From Ferrimonas gelatinilytica (lineage in GTDB: Bacteria; Pseudomonadota; Gammaproteobacteria; Enterobacterales; Shewanellaceae): a stretch of 64,000 bases of DNA. This document shows positions 27,271 to 36,130 of this stretch, piece by piece; the stretch's first letter is position 1, and the number at the start of each line of letters is the position of its first letter. Position numbers and translations under genes: made by a program. The notes under the pieces were generated by a model. The model worked only from the letters and a program-made list of their open reading frames with translations. It made no database searches and was not told the DNA's origin. Location: positions 124,001-188,000 of the forward strand of contig NZ_BAABLF010000005.1 of assembly GCF_039544205.1 (NCBI RefSeq), written 5' to 3'.

Positions 27271-30200
27271 TTGAGCAACGCCAACCCCTTTACACCGCAA
27301 GAACTGCATCACTGCATGGTCAGTGATGCAGCCACCATTCGTCGTCGGCTCGCCGGCCTGAAGCGGGTGAAGCACGCCGATAAAAGAGCGGCCATCACCG
27401 AGCAGCTAGTGGCACTCAAGCTCAAGAGCCACGAGCGGGTCGCCCAGCGTACTATCGACCTGCCGAAGCTGACCTACCCGGACCTGCCGGTATCGGATCG
27501 CCGGGAGGAGATCGCCCGCGCCATCGCCGAACACCAGGTGGTGATTGTGGCGGGGGAGACCGGCTCCGGTAAAACCACTCAGCTGCCCAAGATCTGTATG
27601 GAGCTTGGGCGGGGCACCCGGGGGGTGATAGGCCACACCCAGCCGAGGCGTTTGGCGGCTAGGGCGGTGGCATCACGGGTGGCCGAGGAGCTTCAGTCGG
27701 AGTTGGGTCAGCACGTGGGCTTCAAGGTGCGTTTTGCCGATCAGATCTCCTCGGACAGCTACGTCAAACTGATGACCGACGGGATCCTGCTGGCGGAGAT
27801 CCAGCACGATCGCTGGCTAGACCAGTACGACACCCTGATCATCGACGAGGCCCACGAGCGTAGCCTTAATATCGACTTCCTGCTGGGCTATCTCAAGCAA
27901 CTGCTGCCCAGGCGCCCGGATCTCAAGGTGGTGATTACCTCCGCGACCATCGATGTCGAACGCTTCTCCGCACACTTTGATAACGCCCCGGTGATCGAGG
28001 TGTCCGGCCGTACCTATCCCGTTGAGCAACGCTACCTGCCGCTGGTTCGGGATGAGGGGCCAGATCTGGAGCCGCTGGAGGGGATCTTCGCCGCCGTGGA
28101 TGAACTCTGCGCCGAGGGCCCGGGGGATATCCTTATCTTCATGAATGGCGAGCGAGAGATCCGGGATGCCGCCGACGGTCTGCGCCGGCGCAACTTGCGC
28201 GACACCGAGATCCTGCCACTCTATGCCCGGCTCTCCCATGCTGAGCAGGCGCGGATCTTTTCCGGTCATTCGGGACGGCGAATCGTGCTCTCCACCAACG
28301 TGGCGGAAACCTCTCTGACGGTGCCGGGGATCAAGTATGTGGTTGACCCCGGGACGGCGCGGATCAGCCGCTACAGCTATCGTACCAAGGTGCAGCGGCT
28401 GCCCATTGAGCCGATCTCCCAGGCCAGCGCAAACCAGCGTGCCGGTCGTTGCGGCCGTGTTTCCGAAGGGATCTGTATCCGCCTCTACAGCGAGGAGGAT
28501 TTTCTCAATCGTCCCGAGTTTACGGATCCGGAGATCCTGCGCACCAACCTGGGTTCGGTGATCCTGCAGATGCTGAACCTGGGACTCGGCGATATCGCCG
28601 ATTTCCCCTTCGTTCAGCCACCGGATAGCCGCCACATCAAAGATGGCATCAACCTGCTGGTGGAGCTGGGGGCGATAACCCTGCACAAGGGGCAGCCGCA
28701 GATGACGGCGCTCGGGCGTAAACTGGCGCGCTTGCCCATCGATCCTCGCCTGGCTCGGATGGTCCTGGAGGCGGACGGCAACGGCTGTGTTCATGAGGTG
28801 ATGGTTATCACCGCCGCGCTCTCGATCCAGGATCCCCGGGAGCGGCCTATCGACCGCCAACAGGCCGCCGATGAGAAGCACCGGCGCTTTGCCGATAAGG
28901 ACTCCGACTTCATCGCCTTTTTGAATCTTTGGCGCTACCTGAGGGAGCAGCAAAGGGCGCTCTCCTCGAGCCAGTTTCGTCGCCTCTGCAAGGCGGAGTT
29001 TCTCAACTACCTCAGGGTGAGGGAGTGGCAGGACCTGTACGCCCAGCTGCGTCAGAGTCTCAATGATCTGGAGATCCGGATAAGCCTGGACAAAACACCG
29101 GAGTATGACGCGATCCACCGCGCCCTGCTGGCGGGGTTGCTCTCCCACATCGGGCAGAAAGAGGCGGACGGCAGTTTCAAAGGTGCCCGCAACGCCAAGT
29201 TCTATGTGTTTCCCGGCTCCCAGCTGGCGAAGAAGTCCCCCAAGTGGCTGATGGCGGCGGAGTTGACGGAAACCAGCCGTCTCTTTGCGCGTACCGTGGC
29301 GAAGATCAGTCCCGAGTGGGTGGAGCCCCTGGCGCCGCACCTGGTCAAACGCAGCCACAGTGAGCCGCACTGGGAGAAGAAGCCCGGTGCGGTGATCGCC
29401 AGTGAGCAGGTTAGTCTCTTCGGCCTGGTGGTGGTGCCCGCCCGAAAGGTTCAGTTTGGCCCCATCGACCCGACCACGGCTCGCCAGATCTTCCTTCGCG
29501 AGGCGCTAGTCCAGGGTGAACTGGGGATGGATGCGGACTTCCTGAAGCGCAACCTGGCACTGCTGGAGGAGGTGGAAACCCTGGAGCATAAGTCCCGCCG
29601 CCGGGATATCCTGGTGGATGAGGAGAGCTTGCTGGCCTTCTACGATGAGCGCGTCCCCCCTGAACTGCTCACCCGAGCCCAGTTTCAGGGGTGGTGGCGC
29701 AAGGCGCAGCGGGATCGTGCCGATTGGCTCGATTTCTCCAAAAGTGCGCTGATGAAACGGGATGCCGAGCACGTGGGGGAGTCGGATTTTCCCGACTTCT
29801 GGACCCAGGGCGACATTACCCTACCGCTCTCTTACCGGTTCGAGCCCACGGCGGAGGACGATGGGGTCTCCCTTCACCTGCCTATCGAGCTGCTTAACCA
29901 GTTTTCCCCCGAGGGGTTTGACTACCTGGTGCCGGGACTGCGGCATGAATTGGTGGTGGCTCTGATCAAGACCCTACCCAAGGCGCTTCGGCGCCAGTTC
30001 GTGCCGGCACCCAACTACGCCTCGGCGGCGCTGGCGAACATTACCCCCTTTGAACAGCCCCTGCTGGAGGCGCTCTGTAAGCAGTTTCTGCGCATGTCGG
30101 GCACCCGGATTCGGCCTGAGGATTTCGAGGTGACGGAGCTTCCTAAGCACCTGCTCTTTAACTTCAAGATCGAGGACGACAAGAGGGAACTGCTCGCCCA

Positions 30201-31143
30201 GGGACGGGATCTTCTGGCGCTCAAGGCCGCTCTCAAAGGCAAGGTAAAGCAGGTGATTGCTAAGGTGGCGGACTCCGGTATCGAGCAGTCCGGCCTGACT
30301 GACTGGACCCTGGGGACCCTGCCCACAAGTTACGAACAGAAGCGGGGCGCTTACGCGGTTAAAGCCTTCCCTGCGCTGGTCGACGAGGGGGAGAGCGTGG
30401 CGGTGAAGCTGTTTGACAGCGAGGAGCGGGCGCGGGCGGCGCATCGCGCGGGTTTGCGCAAGCTGCTTCTGATCAACGTGCCCAACCCGGTGAAGTACCT
30501 GCAGCAGAAGCTACCGAACAAATCGAAGTTGGCGATGTACTTCAACCCCTTCGGCCGGGTTGACCTGCTGATCGCCGATTGCATCGACGCGGGGATCGAC
30601 GAGATCCTGGCCACTCACCACTTGACGGTCGAAGATCCCGCCAGCTTCGCCGAGGCCCGAGAGCGGGTGAGGGCAGAGCTCGATGATACCGTGGTGGCGA
30701 TTGGCACCAAGGTTGAAGCGGTACTGACCACACGGGGCGCTATCGCCAAGAAACTGAAAGGGCGGATCGCGCTGGAGCTGGCTTTCGCCATGGCGGATAT
30801 CCAGGCCCATCTGGATAAGCTGGTGTACAAGGGTTTCGTGGCGGATACCGGCTGGGATCGTCTGGATGACCTGGCTCGCTACCTGAAGGCGATAGAGCGC
30901 AGGCTGGAGAAGCTGCCGGTGGATCCCCAGAGAGACAAGCTCCAGTTGCTGAAGATCCAGAAGGTGGAGCAAGCCTATCAGCAGGCACTTAACAAGCTCC
31001 CCAAGGGGCAGGCGGTGCCCGAGGCTTACTCGGCGATCCGTTGGATGCTGGAGGAGTACCGGGTCTCCTGTTTTGCCCAGAACCTGGGGACTAAGTACCC
31101 CATCTCAGACAAGCGGATCATGAATGCAATCCACGAGTTGTGA
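27271..31143 (+). CDS. hrpA: ATP-dependent RNA helicase HrpA (DEAH box)
   Basis: About 1290 residues, near E. coli HrpA (1300). The P-loop GETGSGKTTQ is near residue 95, DEAH near 192 (LIIDEAHERSLNIDFLLG), SAT in VITSATIDVERFS, and the motif VI region ANQRAGRCGRVSEG. The long C-terminal DUF3418 region ends in GTKYPISDKRIMNAIHEL. HrpA unwinds RNA and has been linked to mRNA processing and rescue of stalled ribosomes. The start is uncertain: TTG at 27271 has AGGAAGC 7 nt upstream and fits the family N-terminus; ATG at 27181 or 27316 lacks such a site. Confidence 0.95.
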   Translation: MSNANPFTPQELHHCMVSDAATIRRRLAGLKRVKHADKRAAITEQLVALKLKSHERVAQRTIDLPKLTYPDLPVSDRREEIARAIAEHQVVIVAGETGSGKTTQLPKICMELGRGTRGVIGHTQPRRLAARAVASRVAEELQSELGQHVGFKVRFADQISSDSYVKLMTDGILLAEIQHDRWLDQYDTLIIDEAHERSLNIDFLLGYLKQLLPRRPDLKVVITSATIDVERFSAHFDNAPVIEVSGRTYPVEQRYLPLVRDEGPDLEPLEGIFAAVDELCAEGPGDILIFMNGEREIRDAADGLRRRNLRDTEILPLYARLSHAEQARIFSGHSGRRIVLSTNVAETSLTVPGIKYVVDPGTARISRYSYRTKVQRLPIEPISQASANQRAGRCGRVSEGICIRLYSEEDFLNRPEFTDPEILRTNLGSVILQMLNLGLGDIADFPFVQPPDSRHIKDGINLLVELGAITLHKGQPQMTALGRKLARLPIDPRLARMVLEADGNGCVHEVMVITAALSIQDPRERPIDRQQAADEKHRRFADKDSDFIAFLNLWRYLREQQRALSSSQFRRLCKAEFLNYLRVREWQDLYAQLRQSLNDLEIRISLDKTPEYDAIHRALLAGLLSHIGQKEADGSFKGARNAKFYVFPGSQLAKKSPKWLMAAELTETSRLFARTVAKISPEWVEPLAPHLVKRSHSEPHWEKKPGAVIASEQVSLFGLVVVPARKVQFGPIDPTTARQIFLREALVQGELGMDADFLKRNLALLEEVETLEHKSRRRDILVDEESLLAFYDERVPPELLTRAQFQGWWRKAQRDRADWLDFSKSALMKRDAEHVGESDFPDFWTQGDITLPLSYRFEPTAEDDGVSLHLPIELLNQFSPEGFDYLVPGLRHELVVALIKTLPKALRRQFVPAPNYASAALANITPFEQPLLEALCKQFLRMSGTRIRPEDFEVTELPKHLLFNFKIEDDKRELLAQGRDLLALKAALKGKVKQVIAKVADSGIEQSGLTDWTLGTLPTSYEQKRGAYAVKAFPALVDEGESVAVKLFDSEERARAAHRAGLRKLLLINVPNPVKYLQQKLPNKSKLAMYFNPFGRVDLLIADCIDAGIDEILATHHLTVEDPASFAEARERVRAELDDTVVAIGTKVEAVLTTRGAIAKKLKGRIALELAFAMADIQAHLDKLVYKGFVADTGWDRLDDLARYLKAIERRLEKLPVDPQRDKLQLLKIQKVEQAYQQALNKLPKGQAVPEAYSAIRWMLEEYRVSCFAQNLGTKYPISDKRIMNAIHEL

Positions 31144-31242
31144 TCTCATACCGCGGTTTTGCGTAAGAGTTTCAATCGTCATGTCGAGGGGCGAAAACGC
31201 CGTTTGGCACTCTTTTAACCTATCAATGGATCATTGCTTATC

Positions 31243-32697
31243 ATGACCCGGGGCCACGCTCTAAACACCAAAGCGGTGAGCAAAAAGCCGGTGATCGGCA
31301 TCGTGGGTGCCGGCGTGGCGGGCACCACCATCGCCCTTTACCTGTCGCAGCATTACCGCTGCGAGGTGCGCCTGCTGGATAAAAACGACACTGTGGTCAA
31401 CGGTCCGCCAATCTGTCACCTGCATGCCGGTGGCAACCTTTACCGGGAGATCCCCGATGAGGAGTGCCTGGCACTGCTGGAGCAGTCCGTGGAAACTCTG
31501 AGGTTCTATCCCCACTGCGCCAATGTTCGACCGACGGTACTGGCGGTGCCTACCCGGGATCCCGGTTCGGTGGATGATCTGCTGCCGCGTCTGGCCAAGC
31601 TCCAACAAAGATATCAAGCGCTTATCGACGAGGACCCGGCCAATGCAGTGCTCGGGCCCGCCGAGGCGTACTATCGGCTCTACACTCGAGCGCAGATGGC
31701 GCAGTTGGCCGGGCAACCGCTACCCCGTACGCCCCTCAGTGCCGATGACTGGATGATCCCGGTGGCCCGTAGCCTGGATTTTAACCGGGTGAAGTGGCCG
31801 CTGATCCAGGTGCAGGAGTACGGGCTCAGTGTCTTTCGGTTGGCGGCCAACGCCAGTCTGGCGTTGGCAAATCAGCCCAACTGCCAGGTACTGCTCAATA
31901 CCCGGGTGACTGGCCTGCGACCCCAGGCACAAGGGTGGCAGCTTCAGGCCGAGAAAAGCGGGAAAGTTACAGCCCCGCTTACGGTCGATTACCTGGTCAA
32001 TGCCGGGGGGCACCGAAGCGGCGAACTGGATGATTGGGCGGGTTTGCGACGGCCACGCTGGGTGGAGTTCAAGGCGGCTTACCTGACCCGTTGGTCCGAT
32101 GTGCCCGGTAACTGGCCGGAGCTTGTATTCCACGGTGCCCGGGGCACACCGGAAGGGATGGCGCAACTGACCCCCTATGCCGACGGCCATTTCCAGCTCC
32201 ATGGCATGACCGATGAGATCACCCTGTTTCCCGGTGGTCTCAGCGCCAGCACGGATCAGAGCGCACAGCCGGTCCTCGCCCCCCTGCTGGCACGCAAGTT
32301 GTCTCAGGGCTGGCAGGCGGGGGAGATCGGTCAGCGAAGCCGACGGGCGATCGCGCATCTCGCTCACTTCATTCCCGCTTTTGCCAGTGCGGAAGTGGCG
32401 GGAAAGCCCCTGTTTGGAGCCCAACAGATCCCTGGCAGTAACGCCGATCTTCGCGCCGCCGGGATCTCCTTTGCCGGCCATGACTACGCCCGGGCGGAGA
32501 TCGTCAAAGCCAACTCCGCACTGCCCGTTGCCCGCGCCCTGGCCGAATACTTGATGGCACAGGGCCGTCTCCAGCCTCTTTCTCGCCCATGGCAAACGGC
32601 GTTGTCCGCGGATGCCGTAGAGCGGACCGCCTGTGAGTTGGCACTAAGACGTGATTACCCCGAAGCACTGGCGCGGCGCACCGGCCAAAGTTTATAA
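31243..32697 (+). CDS. FAD-dependent oxidoreductase (DAO-like)
   Basis: About 484 residues. A Rossmann dinucleotide motif GIVGAGVAGTTIALYLSQH lies near residue 20, followed by the FAD-ribose acid in VRLLDKNDTV and a glycine-rich HLHAGGNLYREIP. The later segment YLVNAGGHRSGELDDWAG is a typical second FAD contact. No membrane or secretion signals are seen. It belongs with the D-amino-acid/glycine oxidase-like flavoproteins, but the substrate is not deducible. The ATG at 31243 with ATGGA upstream is chosen; a GTG at 31276 is the main alternative. Position between hrpA and hsp20 gives no functional clue. Confidence 0.75.
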   Translation: MTRGHALNTKAVSKKPVIGIVGAGVAGTTIALYLSQHYRCEVRLLDKNDTVVNGPPICHLHAGGNLYREIPDEECLALLEQSVETLRFYPHCANVRPTVLAVPTRDPGSVDDLLPRLAKLQQRYQALIDEDPANAVLGPAEAYYRLYTRAQMAQLAGQPLPRTPLSADDWMIPVARSLDFNRVKWPLIQVQEYGLSVFRLAANASLALANQPNCQVLLNTRVTGLRPQAQGWQLQAEKSGKVTAPLTVDYLVNAGGHRSGELDDWAGLRRPRWVEFKAAYLTRWSDVPGNWPELVFHGARGTPEGMAQLTPYADGHFQLHGMTDEITLFPGGLSASTDQSAQPVLAPLLARKLSQGWQAGEIGQRSRRAIAHLAHFIPAFASAEVAGKPLFGAQQIPGSNADLRAAGISFAGHDYARAEIVKANSALPVARALAEYLMAQGRLQPLSRPWQTALSADAVERTACELALRRDYPEALARRTGQSL

Positions 32698-32702
32698 CCA
32701 GG

Positions 32703-32716
32703 TTGATCGGGATCAA
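32703..32716 (+). promoter_or_regulatory. FNR/ANR box upstream of hsp20
   Basis: TTGATCGGGATCAA is a perfect match to the TTGAT-N4-ATCAA consensus for the oxygen-responsive regulators FNR and ANR. It lies 75 bp before the hsp20 start and just past the stop of the FAD oxidoreductase gene. It predicts induction at low oxygen. Confidence 0.7.
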
Positions 32717-32724
32717 TCGCTGCC

Positions 32725-32753
32725 CTTGCATCTTCGCGCTGCTGGACCCATAT
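32725..32753 (+). promoter_or_regulatory. Sigma-32-like heat-shock promoter candidate
   Basis: CTTGCA at 32725-32730 and CCCATAT at 32747-32753, spaced 16 bp, resemble the sigma-32 elements CTTGAA and CCCCATNT. The position, about 40 bp before the hsp20 start, is suitable. Confidence 0.5.
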
Positions 32754-32790
32754 CAGTAATGAGGTTCAGGAAAAGCGATAGGAGGTGCGT

Positions 32791-33264
32791 ATGCGTCGTG
32801 GATTTCCCAGCCTCTTCGGTCATCGCCGCGCTGTGACCCCGTTTCAGCGTGACTTTGCTGACCTGTTCGAGGCTTTCGATCAGAACTGGCCCTTTGCGGG
32901 TCAGAATGGGCATCAGGACTCAGCGATGCCCGCCGTGGATGTCCGGGAGTTGGAGGATCACCTGGAGGTGACCGCCGATCTGCCGGGACTGGCCAAAGAG
33001 GACATTGAGCTCCAGTGTGCCGGTGATCGCCTGCTGTTGAAAGCGGAGCGAAAAGGTGAGCGCACAGAGGAGAAGGAGAAAGGCTATCGGGTTCTCGAGC
33101 GTCATTTTGGCAGCTATCAGCGACTTATCCCGCTGCCGTTCGTTGTCAAAGATGATGCAGCGATTGAGGCTCGCTACAAGGATGGCGTGCTGACCGTTCA
33201 TATCCCCAAACCTGAGGGTGAGACCGAGGCGCACAAGCCTATCCCGATCCGGTTCGAGCATTGA
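32791..33264 (+). CDS. Hsp20/alpha-crystallin small heat-shock protein
   Basis: 157 residues with an alpha-crystallin domain at about 45-140: MPAVDVRELEDHLEVTADLP, GLAKEDIELQCAGDRLLLKA, YRVLERHFGSYQRLIPLPF and the I-X-I-like tail KPIPIRF. It should form oligomers that hold unfolding proteins for refolding by other chaperones. AGGAGGTG, an excellent ribosome-binding site, precedes the ATG at 32791. The perfect FNR/ANR box and a sigma-32-like promoter upstream suggest control by both oxygen limitation and heat. A hairpin terminator follows. Confidence 0.93.
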   Translation: MRRGFPSLFGHRRAVTPFQRDFADLFEAFDQNWPFAGQNGHQDSAMPAVDVRELEDHLEVTADLPGLAKEDIELQCAGDRLLLKAERKGERTEEKEKGYRVLERHFGSYQRLIPLPFVVKDDAAIEARYKDGVLTVHIPKPEGETEAHKPIPIRFEH

Positions 33265-33279
33265 ACTGTCCAGGGCAAT

Positions 33280-33309
33280 GCGCTCCCATCATGGATGGGG
33301 GCGCTTTCG
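33280..33309 (+). terminator. Terminator of hsp20
   Basis: GCGCTCCCATC/GATGGGGGCGC with an ATG loop, then TTTCGTTTG, 15 bp past the hsp20 stop. Confidence 0.65.
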
Positions 33310-33394
33310 TTTGTTCGGCGTTTCCGGGGATGGGCTGTCTTTTGAAAGCAGGATTGATAGACTATCACACCGTATTTTTAATAGAGTTGGATCC

Positions 33395-34288
33395 GTGCGT
33401 TCACTGCTGCTGTTTCTGCTTATGCTTTCGTTGCCGTCTCACGCGGCCATCTATTCTGCCCCGCAACCCCAGAGCCGTCTGATCGGTTTTGCTATGGAAC
33501 ACCGGGTTCAGGTTGGCCAGACGCTGGACGACATTGCCGAGCAGTACAACATGGGCTTTTTGAGCCTGATTGCTGCCAATCCGGGGGTTGACCCCCTGCT
33601 GCCGACACCGGGCTCCATACTGAAACTGCCGTCGCAGATGCTGCTGCCGGACGTGGAGCGGGTGGGCATCGTGGTTAACCTGGCGGAGTTGCGACTCTAC
33701 TATTTCGAGAACGCCCGTCAGCGGGTGCATGTCTACCCCATCGGCATCGGGGTGATTGGGCGGGAAACCCCGATCGGAAAGACCCGGGTAAGTCAAAAGC
33801 GCAAGGATCCTACCTGGACCCCCACCGCCACTACGCGCAAGAAGTGGCTGGAGGAGAATGGCGAGCCGCTGCCTCCGGTGGTGCCGCCGGGCCCGGACAA
33901 TCCGCTGGGCCACCGCGCCCTACGCCTGGGTTTTGGCAACGGTGAGTACCTGATCCACGGAACCAATAAAGATTTCGGCATCGGCATGCGGGTCTCCGCC
34001 GGTTGCATCCGTCTGCGTCCAAACGACATCGAACACCTGTTTGACCTGGTTCGGCGGGGGGAGCCGGTGCGGGTGATCAATGAACCGGTTAAACTCGCGG
34101 AAGAGGCGGATGGCTGGTATATCGAAGTGCATGAACCACTCTCGGAGGAGGTGGCGCTGGACAGGGAGGAGAAGGAGATCCCGGTAAGCTCTGAACTGCA
34201 ATCAAAACTCGAATCTTTACGCCTGCCTCCACAGCGGCTTCAACAGGTGTTTGAAGAGCAAAGTGGCCTGCCGCAACGCCTGTTGTAG
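33395..34288 (+). CDS. L,D-transpeptidase (YkuD family) with LysM-like domain
   Basis: About 297 residues. A signal peptide (SLLLFLLMLSLPSHA) precedes a LysM-like module (HRVQVGQTLDDIAEQYNMGF and ANPGVDPLLPTPGSILKLP), then the YkuD domain with HGTNKDFGIGMRVSAGCIRL, catalytic Cys at about 204. The order matches the E. coli ErfK/YbiS/YcfS/YnhG enzymes that attach Braun lipoprotein to peptidoglycan or make 3-3 crosslinks in the periplasm. The start is GTG at 33395. The gene is convergent with an Lpp-type lipoprotein gene 70 bp away; in E. coli ldtE (ynhG) likewise sits beside lpp. That enzyme-substrate pairing is inferred. Confidence 0.9.
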   Translation: MRSLLLFLLMLSLPSHAAIYSAPQPQSRLIGFAMEHRVQVGQTLDDIAEQYNMGFLSLIAANPGVDPLLPTPGSILKLPSQMLLPDVERVGIVVNLAELRLYYFENARQRVHVYPIGIGVIGRETPIGKTRVSQKRKDPTWTPTATTRKKWLEENGEPLPPVVPPGPDNPLGHRALRLGFGNGEYLIHGTNKDFGIGMRVSAGCIRLRPNDIEHLFDLVRRGEPVRVINEPVKLAEEADGWYIEVHEPLSEEVALDREEKEIPVSSELQSKLESLRLPPQRLQQVFEEQSGLPQRLL

Positions 34289-34312
34289 GACTGCTTTAGG
34301 AAACGTTGACAC

Positions 34313-34342
34313 AAAAAAGGCTCGCCATAGGCGAGCCTTTTA
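34313..34342. terminator. Bidirectional rho-independent terminator
   Basis: AAAAGGCTCGCC/GGCGAGCCTTTT with an ATA loop and A/T runs, between the convergent transpeptidase and lpp genes. Confidence 0.95.
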
Positions 34343-34358
34343 CTAACCAGCGGTCCAA

Positions 34359-34622
34359 TTACTTCTTGGAGTAACCGCTAGCCATGTTGTCGATGCGAGC
34401 ATTGGCACGTGCCGCTTCTTCCTGGGCTTCCATGGAAGCAGACTTAGCTGCGTTGATGTCAGCATTCATCTGGGCGTGATCGGAACGCAGGGCGCCCACT
34501 TGATCGGCCAGGGAATCAACCTTGTTAGACAGAGTCTCAACCTGGGTTTCCAGCTCTGAGTTGTTTGCACAACCGAACAGCAGGCCGCTCATGGCCACAA
34601 CGACCAACAGTTTTGCTTTCAT
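34359..34622 (-). CDS. lpp: Braun-type murein lipoprotein (Lpp/OprI)
   Basis: 87 residues. Signal peptide MKAKLLVVVAMSGLLFGC with lipidated Cys18, then a trimeric coiled coil in heptads (LETQVETLSNKVDSLADQVG), an alanine-rich stretch and the C-terminal YSKK. The terminal lysine is the residue joined to diaminopimelate by L,D-transpeptidases. It ties the outer membrane to the cell wall and is usually one of the most abundant proteins. AAGGAGAGGAT is a strong ribosome-binding site and a promoter lies at 34698-34725, giving a leader of about 70 nt. It ends facing an L,D-transpeptidase gene. Confidence 0.95.
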   Translation of the reverse strand: MKAKLLVVVAMSGLLFGCANNSELETQVETLSNKVDSLADQVGALRSDHAQMNADINAAKSASMEAQEEAARANARIDNMASGYSKK

Positions 34623-34697
34623 ATCCTCTCCTTAATTTTTTTTACGGCAACGTGGCGAGTGAGTTGAATCCACATCGCTTAAAATGTTGCGCCGACA

Positions 34698-34725
34698 AGT
34701 ATGGCATAAAACCTCATCTACTCAA
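34698..34725 (-). promoter_or_regulatory. lpp promoter candidate
   Basis: On the minus strand TTGAGT-16-CATACT with an extended TGC just before the -10 element, 75 bp upstream of the lpp start. Confidence 0.45.
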
Positions 34726-34807
34726 GCCTTCAGTTTGGCTAACTCTTTGCTCAGTAAGGGATTGGTTAAGTTCTGCCCTTTCCAACCGGGTTAATTCGGT
34801 AGGGATA

Positions 34808-35446
34808 TCAGGGGATCACGTAAAGGCCAACGGCAACGCAGTGACAGGCGGCTCCGCCGAGAACAAACAGGTGCCAGATCGCATGGGTGTAGCGCTGACG
34901 CTTGGCCACGTAAAAGAGCGTACCTAGGCTGTAGCTGAGCCCACCCGCTACCAGGAGCAGAAAACCGGGACGGGGCAGGGTTTGGTAGAGTTGCCAGATC
35001 ACCACTAGGCTGGACCAGCCCATTACCAGGTAGGTGAGCAGTGCCAGCTTTTTAAAGCGGTCCACGAACAGGGCTTTGAACATCACACCGGCCACGGCCA
35101 TCGCCCAGATGAGCGTCAGCAGAAGGGTACCTGCCTCGCCATCGATGGTGATCAGCATGAAAGGGGTGTAACTGCCGGCAATCAGGAGATAGATGGCGCA
35201 GTGATCGAGGCGTTTGAACACCGCCTTGGCCCCCTGGTGGTGGATGGCGTGGTAGAGGGTGCTGCAGAGAAAAAGCAGGATCAACGTGGCTCCGTAGATG
35301 CTTATCCCGGCGATCTCTGCGGGAGTTAGAACCGGGATCCCCTTGACCAGCATCAGGGTTAAGCCGACGATGGCGGCTGCGACGCCGATGCCGTGGGAGA
35401 GGGCATTGGCGATCTCTTCATTGACCGAGTAAGTTTGAACGCGCAT
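34808..35446 (-). CDS. Hemolysin III / YqfA family membrane protein
   Basis: 212 residues with seven hydrophobic helices (PAQR/hemolysin III superfamily). The N-terminus has SVNEEIANALSHGIGVAAAI, then STLYHAIHHQGAKAVFKRLD with the conserved His and Asp, LDHCAIYLLIAGSYTPFMLI, and IWHLFVLGGAACHCVAVGLY with the C-terminal metal-ligand histidines. The fold is that of zinc-dependent receptor/hydrolase proteins; real haemolysis is doubtful and the cellular role is unknown. The start at 35446 follows AAGGAA. The GNAT gene lies upstream on the same strand. Confidence 0.9.
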   Translation of the reverse strand: MRVQTYSVNEEIANALSHGIGVAAAIVGLTLMLVKGIPVLTPAEIAGISIYGATLILLFLCSTLYHAIHHQGAKAVFKRLDHCAIYLLIAGSYTPFMLITIDGEAGTLLLTLIWAMAVAGVMFKALFVDRFKKLALLTYLVMGWSSLVVIWQLYQTLPRPGFLLLVAGGLSYSLGTLFYVAKRQRYTHAIWHLFVLGGAACHCVAVGLYVIP

Positions 35447-35489
35447 GAGATTCCTTCCTTGATGTCTGCCGCTCATCTTACCAGCTCAT

Positions 35490-36053
35490 CTACAGCGTAC
35501 AAGTGTTCGCTGAGTGATTCTCTCTGTCATCCTGCATGAATGTTTCCCGCTCGATCTGAAAGAGATCCACCGGGTGGCCGCAAACACGGGTCGGCCGGCA
35601 GTAGTGCAGTCCCAGGGCTAGTGCCACCGAGCGGGAGCGAAGGTTCTCCTTGTGGATCAAACTGATGACCCGGTCGAAAGGGCGTTGCCGAAATCCCCAC
35701 TCCAGTGCGGCAGCGGCGCCTTCACGGGCGAAGCCCTGGCCCCAAACGGGGCGTGCCAAGGTCCAGCCGATCTCGACGCCGGGCCAGCCCTCAGGTTGCC
35801 AGAGCCCAATCCGCCCGATCACGGTAGCGCTATCGGAGTGTTCGACAGCCCAATGCCCAAAGCCCTTTAACTGCCAGTGGCCCACCATCATCGCCAGGTG
35901 GCGCCAGGCGTCATTGCGGCTTAAGGGGTCCCCACCCAGATAGCGCATCACTTCGGGGTCGGCGCAAAAAGCGGCGTAGGCATCAAGGTCCTCTGCACGC
36001 CAGGGTCGCAAACAGAGACGGTCGGTATGCAGGATCGGTATCAAAGTGGCCAT
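35490..36053 (-). CDS. GNAT acetyltransferase (RimJ/RimL-like)
   Basis: 187 residues. N-terminal ILHTDRLCLRPWRAEDLDAY and the acetyl-CoA-binding motif region ARPVWGQGFAREGAAAALEW, followed by VISLIHKENLRSRSVALALG, define the GNAT_3 (RimJ/RimL) group, which acetylates N-termini or small amines. The tail is polar and unconserved. It is followed 44 bp later by the hemolysin III gene. The substrate is unknown. Confidence 0.87.
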   Translation of the reverse strand: MATLIPILHTDRLCLRPWRAEDLDAYAAFCADPEVMRYLGGDPLSRNDAWRHLAMMVGHWQLKGFGHWAVEHSDSATVIGRIGLWQPEGWPGVEIGWTLARPVWGQGFAREGAAAALEWGFRQRPFDRVISLIHKENLRSRSVALALGLHYCRPTRVCGHPVDLFQIERETFMQDDRENHSANTCTL

Positions 36054-36130
36054 TGAGAATCAGTTCCAGCACTAAGGTATTGGTGATGAATGGGAATTCG
36101 GAGTATTGGCTTGAGCAACGATCGGGATGA

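Noticed and set aside
27817..29370. 517-codon open frame opposite hrpA
   Set aside because: Shadow of hrpA; no ribosome-binding site or recognisable domain.
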